Source: Myoxocephalus aenaeus (lineage: Eukaryota > Chordata > Actinopteri > Perciformes > Cottidae). From it: 64,000 nucleotides of DNA. The notes beneath the pieces were generated by a model. It was not told the origin of the DNA and ran no database searches. It saw nothing but the letters and a program-made list of their open reading frames with translations. Below, piece by piece: positions 10,117 to 20,682 of the stretch. Location of the stretch: NCBI GenBank assembly GCA_038501785.1, contig JBAMJR010000002.1, positions 773,501 to 837,500 on the forward strand, in the 5' to 3' direction. The stretch's first letter is position 1, and each line of letters begins with the position of its first letter. Position numbers and translations under genes: made by a program.

Positions 10117-10977
10117 TAACGTTGTATTCATTATTTTTGAATGAGTTCGACCTTCTTTTGAAATAAAAACTTAATTTGAGAATGCCCTCAAGCGACACGG
10201 ACGCTATTTCATTTCCTAACCGCTACAAACCAAAGAGCACCTTCAGCTAATGCCTCAGACTCCTAGCGGAGGCCCTCTGTCCTCTCTTCTTTGAAACGTG
10301 TCGGAGCATTAGCGCTCGATGCTAGTGCACAGAGCCACGCCCTCCTTTTCATGCGTCTTCATGAGGGACTCCAGCGCCTGGTATGAAGGCTTTAATGGGA
10401 AGCGTCCCTGTGCTTGTTCTCAAGGTTAAATCTTAAAACAGGAGCTCCACAGCATGAATAGTGATGAGTCTGGAGTCGAGTGCGGATCATGAGAAAAAGC
10501 TATTTATTGCAGTAAGAATCAAAACCCCAGACTGTGATTTGCACCCAGATGTCCTCTACAACAGAACCAGCTGCCTCCCAAGTATGTCTCCAATCCCGTC
10601 CTCCCAATGTCCTCCATTCATCACAGGACTCCTGATGAACGTGACCTGCTGCTGGGTTTCTACAGAAAGTGTGACCATCTCATCTGGTCCGAGTTTGATT
10701 CCCTAAATTCTGTACACAGGACCATCAGAACTTCCATTATGTCCCGTGCTAACGACAAATATTGGCTATATAGTTGATCATTGGTGCTTTTTAAGTTGTA
10801 TAAAATGATGTAGGTTCCCGCCTTGATTGCTTACTTTCGCTTGTTCTTGTGATTGTAAGCATGATTATCAGTAACCTACATTTGTACGGATCATTAAAGA
10901 GTTCACTTCCTAAAAATAGATAAATAAATAGGTGGATATGTAGTGAAACTTCATGAACCAAACAGCTGCATTACAGG
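10117..10977. other. No gene seen
   Basis: Unique-looking sequence. A short plus ORF at 10461-10706 has no recognisable motif. AT-rich at its end (10910-10935). Confidence 0.4.
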
Positions 10978-11248
10978 CAGTGGTCCCCAACCTTCTCCAG
11001 CTTGTGGCCTCTTAACCTGAAGGGACGTCGACCAGTTGAGACCAGTTCAAACTGAGTTTTTCCTTCTTTTATTCAATTAGTTTTAAGAGCTCAAATGATC
11101 CTGTAATGTACAAAAGCAAAAGAGAGAGTTAGAGGAAGTCTGAACAGAATTTGGTGTTGTGGAATTATGATTTTTCTGTCTTCTTTTTCTAATCATCTGG
11201 TCTAGGGCCTCCCTGCTGGGGTCCGGACACCGAGGTTGGGAACAGCTG
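10978..11248. mobile_element. hAT-type MITE, about 271 bp
   Basis: The left end CAGTGGTCCCCAACCTTC and right end GAGGTTGGGAACAGCTG form an imperfect terminal inverted repeat of the hAT type. No convincing 8-bp target duplication remains, so it is older than the neighbouring copy at 9737. The minus ORF overlapping it is chance. Confidence 0.65.
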
Positions 11249-11411
11249 GTCTCGTGGTTCTTCTCCACTTGATACACTACCTGAATAAATTACATTAATC
11301 ACACGTCCTCACGCTACCTCTACCAACCAGTCATGCTGCAGTTTACCATCCATGTCCAAAATGTCATATTCGTCATTTTATTCTATCAGACTTTTGTGTG
11401 AAATTAACATA

Positions 11412-11716
11412 CCGTAAAAGTCGGGTTACACGCCGCTACTACCTTCGGTCAGTGCCCCTGTTTGCTCCCCGCTGTAGCCAGCTGGCGCTCATGCTAGTTC
11501 CCCCGCTAACTTCCGCTAGCTCCCCGACAACCACCGAAGGTACCGGGACCAGCCCCGCCTCGACACCCGACTTGGGCAGAGGGGCAGTAGCAGCAGCAAC
11601 GGGGAGCTAGCAGCAGGAGCGGGGATCTAGTAGCAGCGCTAGCTAGCGCTGCTCCTAGCTTGCTACAGCGGGACACTGACCGGAGGTAGGAGTGGCTTGT
11701 AACCCGACTTTTACGG
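11412..11716 (+). mobile_element. Palindromic GC-rich MITE, copy 1 (complete)
   Basis: The terminal repeats CCGTAAAAGTCGGGTTAC and GTAACCCGACTTTTACGG are perfect and flanked by TA on both sides (11410-11411, 11717-11718), as expected for Tc1/mariner-like insertion. The interior is rich in GCTAGC/GGGGAGCTAGC motifs and can fold on itself. The flanks beyond TA are also mutually inverted (AATTAACA / TGTTAATT), which implies insertion at the centre of an 18-bp palindrome. Related copies lie at 26681-26884 and 28761-29050. Confidence 0.8.
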
Positions 11717-11814
11717 TATGTTAATTCTTGAGTTATGGACAAAAATGTGTTTTGTTTATATCAATTCCTCCATGGGTCTGAGTGGACGTTTGTGTCGCTG
11801 TTAGCACTGTTAGC

Positions 11815-11898
11815 ACTGTTAGTTACGAGCTGTCGGCCATGTTGAGAGCCGTTAAGGAGAAATCGAAATGCTCCCAATCTCGTACTATGTACCTTTAA
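11815..11898 (+). repeat. Fragment of the 5203-5572 MITE
   Basis: It matches about 5484-5572 of the earlier element: GTTGAGAGCCGT, GAAATGCTCCCAATCTCGTAC and CTTTAAA occur in the same order and spacing. Only the right end is present. Confidence 0.55.
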
Positions 11899-12612
11899 AA
11901 CATACTGAGGCATTAATTTTAGTACATTTTGTAATTGGAGCCGTCCGAGGCTTGTTGCATGTACTCTCACCTTGCAAATTAATAAACTAAAACAATTTCT
12001 CTGACCTCGCGGGACCTGCACTCGTCAGGTTAACGATTTCGACAGCAGTGGTGGAAACAGTCCTTCACCCAAGCACGATGGACGTGTATCCACTTCCTCT
12101 GGTTTCTAAACCCGAGGCAGAGGAGGAAATATCTGCTGCGGTCCAGACTGCCGTTTACTCATGACTGATTGTTGTCCCAGGCTTTCCAAGCATGAATAAC
12201 TGCCGGCTACATCCATCCCCTTCTGCCCGTAAAACCTTGTGTTAGTTCCAGTTACGTTTTTTCGCTGCAAAAGAACGTTAAAGCTGCGACATTGTTCTCA
12301 CATTGTCAAACGAGACGAATTAGGCGAGTTGTGATTATTCTAGTCCCTTTTACAGCAGACACACACTGCCTGAGCTTCAATCAATGTCCCGTTTGAGGTC
12401 AATACCGTTATCGAGACAAAGCCTCGCTGCTCCACCTGACTGCCAGGCGTCTGCCTCCTCCTCCCTCAGCAGGGAAGCCGGGAAGGAGAATCCCTTTGTA
12501 TGAACTTCAGAGCTGCAGCCTGCAGGATGACAGGAGGACTGCACAGGTGAAGACAAGGAGTGGAGGAGAGGAGCTTCTTCTCCTTTCATCTCTTTGTCTC
12601 TCTTGTGTTACA
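11899..12612. other. No gene seen
   Basis: Unique-looking. CAGTGGTGGAAACAGTCC near 12043 may be a hAT-type end, but no partner end was found. No supported exon. Confidence 0.4.
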
Positions 12613-12613
12613 G

Positions 12614-12738
12614 CATCTCTCTCTCTCTCTCTCTTTTTCTCTCTCTCTCTCTTTGTCCTCCTCTCTCGCTCGTCTGTCTCTCTCTCTCTCTCTCTGTCCT
12701 CCTCTCTCTCTCTCTCTCTCTCTCTCTCGTTCTCTGAT
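12614..12738. repeat. (CT)n imperfect microsatellite
   Basis: Several pure CT runs are separated by TTTT, GTCCTC and CGCTCGTCTGT interruptions. It causes overlapping Ser/Leu-rich (plus) and Arg/Glu-rich (minus) phantom ORFs. Confidence 0.95.
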
Positions 12739-12837
12739 TGGTATGCAGAGCTCGGCCCGCTCTGTTCTGCAGTGTGGGTTTGTGAACGCCGCTGCATGTC
12801 AGGGAGGGAATCGCACTGCAGTGGCAGGTGGGGTGAG

Positions 12838-12840
<3 letters not shown>

Positions 12841-12869
<29 letters not shown>

Positions 12870-13046
12870 GACAGACAGACACATGCACACAGACACGCAA
12901 ACACACACACACGCACAGACAGACACACACACAGACACACACACACACAGAGACGCACGCACAGACAGACAGACAGACACATGCACACAGACACGCACGC
13001 ACACACACGCACAGACACACACATGCACACACACACGCACAGACAG

Positions 13047-13098
<52 letters not shown>

Positions 13099-13122
13099 AT
13101 ACACACACACACACAGACACAT
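12841..13122. repeat. (CA)n compound microsatellite with CAGA and CATG variants
   Basis: CA dinucleotide runs alternate with CAGACAGACAGA blocks and ACATGCACACAGACACGCA cassettes that recur several times, so part of the tract has a higher-order unit. ORFs of about 190 to 225 codons across it on both strands are low-complexity artefacts. Confidence 0.95.
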
Positions 13123-13894
13123 GCGTCACGTCCATTAGGGTCCCCCATAGGTGAGATGCATCACTTACGTTAGCTGTCAAAATGTTCCCCTCCTTTTTTC
13201 AAACCCAATTTGAAAGCGCTCATGTTTCTCTAGACAAGACTTTCCAGTCAGTAATGTCCCTTTAACGTTAATGTTGTGTAATAACAGATAACTATCTGCT
13301 TTAGGTGTGTTCAGTGTGAAGGAAACACAATGCTACGATAGAAAGGTGCACTCTGCTCGTGTGTCTGCTGCATTTACTGGTTGAATGAATACCACCCTCA
13401 GTTGTCACGCGTCGTAAAACACACTCATTCAAACTGAAAAGAAGCAGCAATGCACGTCGTCTCAAAGTCGTGTAGAGAGTTGTTAGTGACAGAGTGGGAT
13501 TTAAAAGAGTACCGAAACTCATACTGCCTTCAAAACATATACGTACAATATAGAAATAAAAAAACACAATATGTTTCCCAGTATTCTCTTTTCAGCTGAG
13601 GATAGAAGGTAACTGTACTTTAACTTCACCATCATGAACAGGGCATTAGCTGACTACCGGTTAATGTTAAATTACATCCATTTTTAATAGAGAATAGTAA
13701 TAATACAGGACAATTCTAGTTGAGAACTATATTTCAACATATAACTAGTCGATAAAGGAACTATAGCACGAGTTATCTGGATCGTGGTCCATGCGTATAC
13801 TACTCATTATATGAATAATTTCTGTCATATGCATGTAATGTGCTGTAACTCTGTTACGTTATTCATTCTGGTCACATTACATCTATTGCTTCTA
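13123..13894. other. No gene seen
   Basis: Unique-looking AT-leaning sequence with no supported exon or repeat boundary. Confidence 0.4.
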
Positions 13895-14058
13895 TCCATC
13901 CGGGGAGAGGGATCCTCCTCTGTTGCTCTCCTGAAGGGTTCTTCCTTTTTTGGGGGAGTTTTTCCTGATCCGATGTGATGTCGTGTGTGTACAGATTGTA
14001 AAGCCCATGTGTAATTTGTGATTTTGGGCTATACGAAATAAACTGAACTGAATTGAGT
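13895..14058 (+). mobile_element. LINE/SINE 3' tail
   Basis: Same blocks as the minus-strand element at 3538-3740: CTCTCCTGAAGGGTTCTTCC, GGGGGAGTTTTTCCTGATCC, CAGATTGTAAAGCCC, TTTTGGGCTATACGAAATAA, then an ACTGAACTGAATTGAGT simple tail. It is a 5'-truncated retroposon insertion, probably of an L2/CR1-type LINE or its SINE. Confidence 0.65.
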
Positions 14059-14575
14059 ACACACAACATGGCTGTGAGGGGTTGACTAATCAGTGTGAAG
14101 AAAATACATCACCAGAGGGGTATTTAAATCCTCTTAAGCGTGTGTTACCACAAGCATATAACTAAAAAACACAGTCACAAAGGCCATTGATTTTGAGACA
14201 AGGTAACAAGAAGTATAGGAATGCTGACTCATGTCTGGCTTCTACTTATTCCTGCACCAATCGATCATATCCCATAATAGCAGAATGCACTGGAGTGCAA
14301 CCACACACTGAGCTGCTAAGTGTCTAAACATGACGGGGCTTCTCTTATTCAGGTGTGTTCCCGTGCATTGTGCTGCTCTACCTGCGCTGTGACTCCTCCT
14401 CACAGTGGGAGTCACAGTGGATCAACGACCGGCTGCAATGGATTCTCTCTCCTGGTTGAACCCAATTACACTTCAAGCAATAAATCCTCAGCAATGCAAT
14501 TTCCCTTCCAGACAAGATCTGCCGGGCTTTCCCCCTCGCACTCCTCTTATCTCTCGCTCTCTTTCCACTGCAGCA
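14059..14575. other. No gene seen
   Basis: Unique-looking sequence before the CT tract. The 225-codon plus ORF at 14320-14997 runs through pyrimidine-rich low-complexity DNA and is not credible. Confidence 0.4.

Positions 14576-14613
<38 letters not shown>
14576..14613. repeat. (CT)n microsatellite
   Basis: About 18 pure CT units, followed by a long pyrimidine-rich stretch to about 14850 and a (CCCT)n run at 14921-14941. Confidence 0.95.
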
Positions 14614-14616
<3 letters not shown>

Positions 14617-14941
14617 CCCCGTTTACTGCACTTACGTAAATCACTCCCTTTTGGTTTCGACGTTTTTCACCTTCTTTCACTCTCCCGCCTCTCATTCCTT
14701 CGTCTGGTGTTTTCTCCTCGCTCTTTATGCATCCCTCTCTCCCCATACGACCTTCATCTCTCCCTCCTCCTCCTCCTCCCCCTCGTCTGCCCTTCCTCTC
14801 CTCTTATCACCGTATCACCCTTTGTCCCACCATCACCTCATCATAGCTCCCTTGTCTTCATGAGTCCCACTACGCTCATCTTCTTTGTCCACTATCATAA
14901 AGTACAATGTCATGCGCCTCCCTCCCTCCCTCCCTCCCTCC

Positions 14942-16117
14942 TCTGCATGCTAGTGTTGTTCCCAGAATATTGCAGAGAACATGAAGATCGCTCATGAAAT
15001 AACTCATTCATTTAAAAACAGTGTGTCCACCTACAGATGAGTACACTGGTTTCCAGCTGTATTTATTAAAAATGAATGAAGTCTTTGTGGGGATTTCTTT
15101 CTGTAACAATATATGGCATTGGTTGTTGTAATGGGAATACTAATATTATTAGTATTAGTGGGAGTAGAGGTGGTAGTAGGAGGAGCCGTTAAATAAATAA
15201 GCATTAATTAGCCAAATTCTCTCTGCTGCTTTAAAATGTATAAGGGAATACGTGTGTGTGCGTGTGCGTGTTTGTGCTGAACAGAATAGAACAATGTCAG
15301 TTTATATTGAATATACTGTAGAGGAGCTACATTCTAATCTAACAGAGAGCAAATCTGTTGAAAAGGGCAGCTTTTATGCAATATTTTATAATTGACTTAT
15401 TTCTCTATTTTTTGTTCAGAATACATAGTTATGGTTCACACTAGTTTTAAGTGGGCTGAGCTGAAAAAAAAGTAATACCATGAAACATTTTAAATTCATT
15501 TTTAATGAATATACTATGGTATAACTCCAGTTATATTGTTATGTACATATTTGGTATAGTCCATTAAAAAAAGATTAATATCATACCGATAGCTCTGTTA
15601 AATAAAAAGGTACTTTTACCTGGTTTTAGGAACTATACTCCACGTACTCACATATTGATGAAACACTTGTGTGCTACTAGTAGAGTACACTTTAGTGAAG
15701 GAGAGTGTATTTACTTTGAATGTTAGAGAGAAGTTTTTTGGGGGCTTGAATAAAACTTTAGCGACTCCTGTTTATGTAGATGAGGTGTAACCAGCGACAT
15801 CAAAGCAAAACATAATCACAACCAAGTCGTTGTGATTATTCCTCCAGACCAGCAACACCAAGCGCTTCCTTCGGTCAGTGGCGTGTTAAGAGCGTCCGCG
15901 TTACTGCTTCGGATTTTAGGAAACACAAAAAGTGATGTAAATCCTATTCCTCTGGGGGAGATGCTCAGTCAGCTCACATCGGTGGAGAAAACCTCCCTCG
16001 AATATCAGCCCTGAATTTCATGAGATACTCTGAATATTTAACAGAGCTTCTTCTGAACACAATTTTTATCAGCTGGGCTCAATAATTCAAATACGTCTCC
16101 TGTTCTCATCTGCAGCA
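14942..16117. other. No gene seen
   Basis: Unique-looking, AT-rich around 15300-15620. Short AGTA/TATTAG-rich tract near 15140-15180. No supported exon. Confidence 0.4.
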
Positions 16118-16177
<60 letters not shown>

Positions 16178-16230
16178 CTGAGTGTGTGTGTGTGAGTGTG
16201 TCATCGTACTGCACATGCATGTTGGTCTTG

Positions 16231-16267
<37 letters not shown>

Positions 16268-16311
16268 TGTGTCATCGTACTGCACATGCATGTTGGTCTT
16301 GATGTGTGTGC

Positions 16312-16370
<59 letters not shown>

Positions 16371-16494
16371 ATGAGTGTGTGTCATCATACTGCATATGTA
16401 TGTTAGTCTTGATGTTTGCGTGTGTGTGTGTGCATGTGTGTGTTTGTATGTGTGGGTGTGTGTGTCATCGTACTGCACATGTATGTTGGTCTAG

Positions 16495-16568
<74 letters not shown>

Positions 16569-16694
16569 GAGTGTGTGTCATCATACTGCATATGTATGTT
16601 AGTCTTGATGTGTGTGTGTGTGTGTGTGTGCATGTGTGTGTGTGTGTTTGTGTGTGTGCGTGTGTCATCGTACTGCACATGCATGTTGGTCTTG

Positions 16695-16735
<41 letters not shown>
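16118..16735. repeat. (GT)n tract with six interspersed about 32-bp cassettes
   Basis: Pure GT runs are broken by six cassettes beginning TCATCRTACTGCAYATG, at 16201, 16272, 16382, 16465, 16578 and 16663. Two cassette types can be told apart: type A has CGTACTGCACATG and TTGG, type B has CATACTGCATATG and TTAG. Their order is A, A, B, A, B, A. The array therefore grew by copying GT-plus-cassette units, not only by slippage. ORFs here on both strands are Cys/Val or Thr/His repeats and are not genes. Confidence 0.95.
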
Positions 16736-16736
<1 letters not shown>

Positions 16737-17689
16737 CACTCTCTGTAATGCGTCTGTCTCACACTCGGCTTTTAAAGACTCCCCGCCGAGCGAAGCGCCT
16801 TCAAGTTCTGCGTGTGATGCTCGTCCTGTCGAGCTGCGGCAGAGGATCTGATCTTCAGAACATGTTCAGCAGCTGGAGATGAGAGGGGATGAAGCTTGAA
16901 GCCAACTGCCAACTTTCACCGCGGCTCAGAAGTCCGGGCCCGATGTGGCACGTCGTCGTTTCCCCTCGAGTCTTCGTGAAAAGATATTTTTATGAATAAC
17001 AAAAGGCTAATCACGCTCACACGCAGACAAACAGCCAGCGCTTGACCTACAATCACACGGCCGAGCGAGCAATCAAAGACCGGGCTCAGGTCGACGCCTC
17101 CTTCCCGGTGAGAGGATTTAAATGGATTTAATCAGCTGCGTTCACGACAACACCGAGTCCACTGACGGGAGCCGGATGCCAGGATTACAGACATCCTCGC
17201 AGGGTAATAACGTCACTCAGGACTGTACCTGCTTCCCTTCTTCCTCTCATTATTAACGTCAGAGGAGGCTTTGGAAATGGGGAAAAATCACAAATATCAA
17301 CCGTGTGTCCTGGAAACCATATTCATGTGCTACTAGCTTTCAATAACAAATGCATTATGAAAGGAACGTAATGCCGTCCGCTTTACTATCTGCTCGTAGC
17401 AACAAAGTCCGATTCATGTTTTTCATGCTTCTGTTTCAGCATTCTTATACGACGGCGTATAAGAGCCTTTGCAGGTGCAAAGAATCCAAAAAGATTGTAA
17501 AGAAGTTTTCCATTCATTAGAAAAAAAACTAAGATGTTCTCTAAAAATGAGTTGGGAAACAAAATAGAATGAAACATTTGAGAGGGAAAAAATTATTCTC
17601 TCAGAATAAAGTCACAAATTTAACAGAAAACTAGAATTTTCATATCGCGTTATGCCTCCACCAACCTGCCATGTTACATGACCAAAATG
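16736..17689. other. No gene seen
   Basis: Moderately GC-rich, unique-looking sequence from 16740 to 17300, then AT-rich. No ORF with a recognisable domain and no convincing splice-bounded exon. Confidence 0.4.
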
Positions 17690-17863
17690 TAGTGGCAGGC
17701 CGTGGATTTTGTACCTATGCCTGCTGTTTAACAGCATGTAGTGTATTTGTGAGAAGAAGAAAAAAAAAAAAAATATATATATATAAAATAGCTATAACTT
17801 TTAATTATTAAAAAAAACCGTTGTGATTCTGTTTAGGCCAGCAGAGAAGGCTTAGCAGGCTGC
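17690..17863 (+). mobile_element. hAT-type MITE fragment
   Basis: The left end AGTGGCAGGCCGTGGATTTT has the CAGTGGCGGNCCGTGG form of a hAT terminus. Inside lies GTGTATTTGTGA...TTATAACTT...GTGATTCTGTTTAGGCCAGC AGAGAAGGCTTAGC, which recurs in the copy ending at 49976. The right terminus is missing here. The long A-run/AT run at 17759-17785 is part of the element. Confidence 0.55.
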
Positions 17864-17998
17864 CAAAATTTCATCACTTCTCATCATTCTATTTTATTCA
17901 AAACTTTTGGGAAATTTGTAATAATTAGCATATGAATTATTTTGAGGCCTAAAAAGGTGATCTGTGAGGTCACAGTGACCTTTGACCACCAAACACAT
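17864..17998. repeat. Dispersed-repeat-like segment with nuclear-receptor half sites
   Basis: The segment CCAAAATTTCATCAC...GTCACAGTGACCTTTGACCACCAAA resembles a fish dispersed repeat in which a 'GACCTTTGACC' phrase recurs; that resemblance is from memory. It carries the oestrogen response element annotated separately. Confidence 0.4.
17967..17981. promoter_or_regulatory. Perfect consensus oestrogen response element overlapped by a DR1
   Basis: AGGTCACAGTGACCT is a full 15-bp palindrome identical to the classical vitellogenin-type ERE (AGGTCANNNTGACCT). The right half continues as TGACCTTTGACCA (17976-17988), whose complement TGGTCAAAGGTCA is a DR1 arrangement bound by HNF4, COUP-TF and PPAR/RXR. 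No gene or promoter is recognised nearby, and the site lies in repeat-like DNA, so function is untested. Confidence 0.6.
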
Positions 17999-18526
17999 AA
18001 AACTCTTCTGAGCTTTACAAGGAACCAACTGGCTTGTAAAGCTAAGAAAACCTGCAGTGCACCATGTGCTTCAGCTTCACGCTGATGCAGACGGAGTCCT
18101 CACAGCTCTGAGGGCAGCCAGACTTCGTGGTTTTGGTTGGAACAAAGTGCTTTCACCGTCTCAAACAGGATGTGAACCCATGTCCGCTGAAGCTTGTACT
18201 ACTTTAGTGCCCTCAGGAACAACGGCAGCGCTGCGTGTGATGGTGAGACAGATTCATGTGCTCATGAAGGCGGCGCTTTCTACGCTAGAACAGAATGTTG
18301 ACAGGAAAAATCAATCAAGATAGACACAATGTTTCCTTTCATGCAGATATTATGAAAACAAAATAGCAACACAATGCCCTAACACAGAGATATAACCTCA
18401 TACTTAAGCAATATAACTGTAGATTTACCTTCGACTGGATGTCCTACTCTTTGAGAGCACACATCTAACTCAACCATTTGCTATAAATAGTCAATTCCTT
18501 GACTTGTCTGGGACTGAAGTTTATGC
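17999..18526. other. No gene seen
   Basis: Unique-looking sequence between the repeat fragment and the 849-bp element. The short plus ORF at 18057-18323 has no recognisable motif. Confidence 0.4.
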
Positions 18527-18530
18527 TTCT

Positions 18531-19379
18531 GGGTCATTCTACGAGATGGGTGCCTTTTCCACTTTGTAACTTTCAATTTTTTTCCAAGGAAAAACAGTTT
18601 TGTACGACACTCACATTATTAAAGACATAGTAGACCTCCAAATAAACATGTTTTCCCATCTCAGGTATTAAATCCCTAAAAATGATATCTATTTTACAAT
18701 ATAAAGTGTTACGGGGTGGTATGTTACGGGGTGGTAAATTGTGGATTTAAAAAAAAATTAAAACAGTTTCCCTATCTATTATGCGTTATGGGGCAGTAAG
18801 GCTAAGCTTGACGGACCCTGTCTAACACATAAAAACAGCAAATAAACAATGTCAAATAATGTGGGAACTTGCCTGCTCTTGAGCTTGACTCCTGCAAGGG
18901 TTCAAATGATGTCACTTCCTCTCTGTGATATCATTTAAAGCAACAGTGCATTCTTAATAGGCAGAAACTGTAAGCGTTACGGGGTTGTAAGACAAAATGG
19001 GGGACATGCACAAATAATGACTTTTTTTGCAAAAAATAATGATTTATTTTGAATAAATATATTGTATAGGTCAGGGGCATAACTTTAATCCTTAGTATAA
19101 TAAAGGTTTTGTTTAGAAATATCATTTTTAAGTTAATAAGTTTAATGCAAATACCATGTTGGTCATTGCGGACATGGCAAAACCAGCCATATCCTTACTA
19201 ATAATGTCTAAAAAGTGTTTGTTTTACTTTTGCAATGCCATTAAAACATTAATCATGTAATTAACAACACTACCGTTAACAACCATGAACTTTTGGAACA
19301 CATTTTGACTATTTTTTACATCTTTTGAAGCTCATGAAATGCTGTGGACTCAAATGGCACCCGTTTCGTAGAATGACCC
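18531..19379. mobile_element. 849-bp DNA element with about 28-bp inverted ends and TTCT target duplication
   Basis: The left end GGGTCATTCTACGAGATGGG (18531 on) and the right end, complement GGGTCATTCTACGAAACGGG (ending 19379), form a terminal inverted repeat of about 28 bp with few mismatches. The 4-bp direct repeat TTCT flanks it (18527-18530 and 19380-19383). Inside, a GTTACGGGGTGGTA motif recurs around 18705-18740, with variants at 18785 and 18976. No transposase ORF. A 4-bp duplication fits Chapaev-like or Ginger-like groups, but I cannot assign it. Confidence 0.8.
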
Positions 19380-19556
19380 TTCTACGTGTGTCTGCTCCTG
19401 AAAATGTGCACTCTCATATTCATATTGTGCATTTCTCTATGTTGGCCCGCATTACGTGGAACTGGAAAGACACAGTCTGCAGGCTCATGTGCAATGATGT
19501 GCTTCACGTGTGGATCTGCATATATATGGACTCCTGTAATTGAATTGAACTGCATT

Positions 19557-19560
<4 letters not shown>

Positions 19561-19591
<31 letters not shown>
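19561..19591. repeat. (GT)n microsatellite
   Basis: Pure GT run. Further imperfect GT/GC runs occur at 19687-19743. Confidence 0.95.
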
Positions 19592-20311
19592 TGTTTAAAA
19601 GCGTGTCTGACGGTATGGAGACAGATGGCCCAGGTGCCCTCCACGCCCGTGTTTGAGCACAAGCCGGTGTACTGCGTGGCTCGCCGCGTGTGTGTTCTGT
19701 GTGTGTGTATGTGTGTGTGTGCGTGTATGTGTGTGTGTGTGTGTCGGCAGTGTGTTAACGCTCCGCGGAGGCCGGGATTGGTGCTGCGGCCCCTGATGGC
19801 ATCAGAGAGGAGCGCCAGCGGTCCCACGTGGGAACACCGCAGAGGAAAAAGCTCACGAGAGAAGAGGATCTTAAAAAGGGATTCGCAGTGTGACTCACTG
19901 CTGCGTTCACTGCCTCATCAAAGACACTGTAATCCTCCTGAAGGTGCCTCGCCTTGCGTTCTGCGCGTGTATATGAAAAGTGCATTCACTTGTGATTAAT
20001 TATGTGGTACAATTCAATGACGTACGTCTACTCTGTAACCTTCTTTTCTAGCTCTCAGATGTGCTCACACCTTTCTGTGCTGTGCATTAATAATGTCACG
20101 GATGTTTGATTAGCATCACGTTGAATGAAAGCAGCCTGTAGAAGTGTACTACTTTTTAATTTATTGTGTGAAATTAGTATTCTGGCTCCATCGTCCTCCA
20201 CAACGCCTCAGGCAGGTCACCTGACAGCGGCCTGCTGCCATGAGACTTAATGGATCCCTGTTTAAATAATGATCACCTGTGTCTTCCTTCTGTTTAGGTT
20301 AGAGCCTCTCT

Positions 20312-20314
<3 letters not shown>
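19592..20314. other. No gene seen
   Basis: The 144-codon plus ORF at 19565-19999 starts in the GT repeat and shows no domain. Unique-looking otherwise. Confidence 0.4.

Positions 20315-20405
<91 letters not shown>
20315..20405. repeat. (TG)45 microsatellite
   Basis: About 91 bases of uninterrupted TG, preceded by a short CT run. One of the longest pure dinucleotide arrays in the window. Confidence 0.98.
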
Positions 20406-20408
<3 letters not shown>

Positions 20409-20517
20409 GAGAATCAGCATGCACACACACGGTGCACTGTGGCACATTGGATGCTTGTTACATAACAACAGATAGGGGGTTAGGCGAGTGCAGCATCTCA
20501 TTGAAGGGAGAGGCCAG

Positions 20518-20682
20518 CGAGGTCTGGAGGTCAGGAGGTTTGGAGGTTAGGAGGTTAGGAGATTGGGAGGTTTGGAGGACTGGAGATTAGGAGGTTTGGA
20601 GGACTGGAGGTTAGGAGGTTAGGAGGTTAGGAAGTTAGGAGGATTGGAGGTTAGCAGGTTAGGAGGATTGGAGGTTTGGAAG
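20518..20682. repeat. G-rich GGAGGTTA minisatellite-like tract
   Basis: Degenerate 8-9 bp units of the form AGGAGGTT/AGGAGGACTGG repeat for about 165 bases on a strongly purine-rich plus strand. Many closely spaced GG doublets give it potential to form two-tier G-quadruplexes. Confidence 0.8.

Noticed and set aside
12043..12062. CAGTGGTGGAAACAGTCC as a hAT terminus
   Set aside because: No inverted partner end or flanking duplication found within a reasonable distance.
12496..13180. ORFs of 107 to 225 codons on both strands
   Set aside because: They run through (CT)n and (CA)n microsatellites; both strands are open, which reflects composition and not genes.
14320..14997. 225-codon plus ORF, Ser/Leu-rich
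   Set aside because: Pyrimidine-rich low-complexity sequence with a (CT)n core, and an overlapping ORF in another frame with the same bias.
16038..16882. Many ORFs across the GT array
   Set aside because: Alternating Cys/Val or Thr/His codons from GT/CA repeats.
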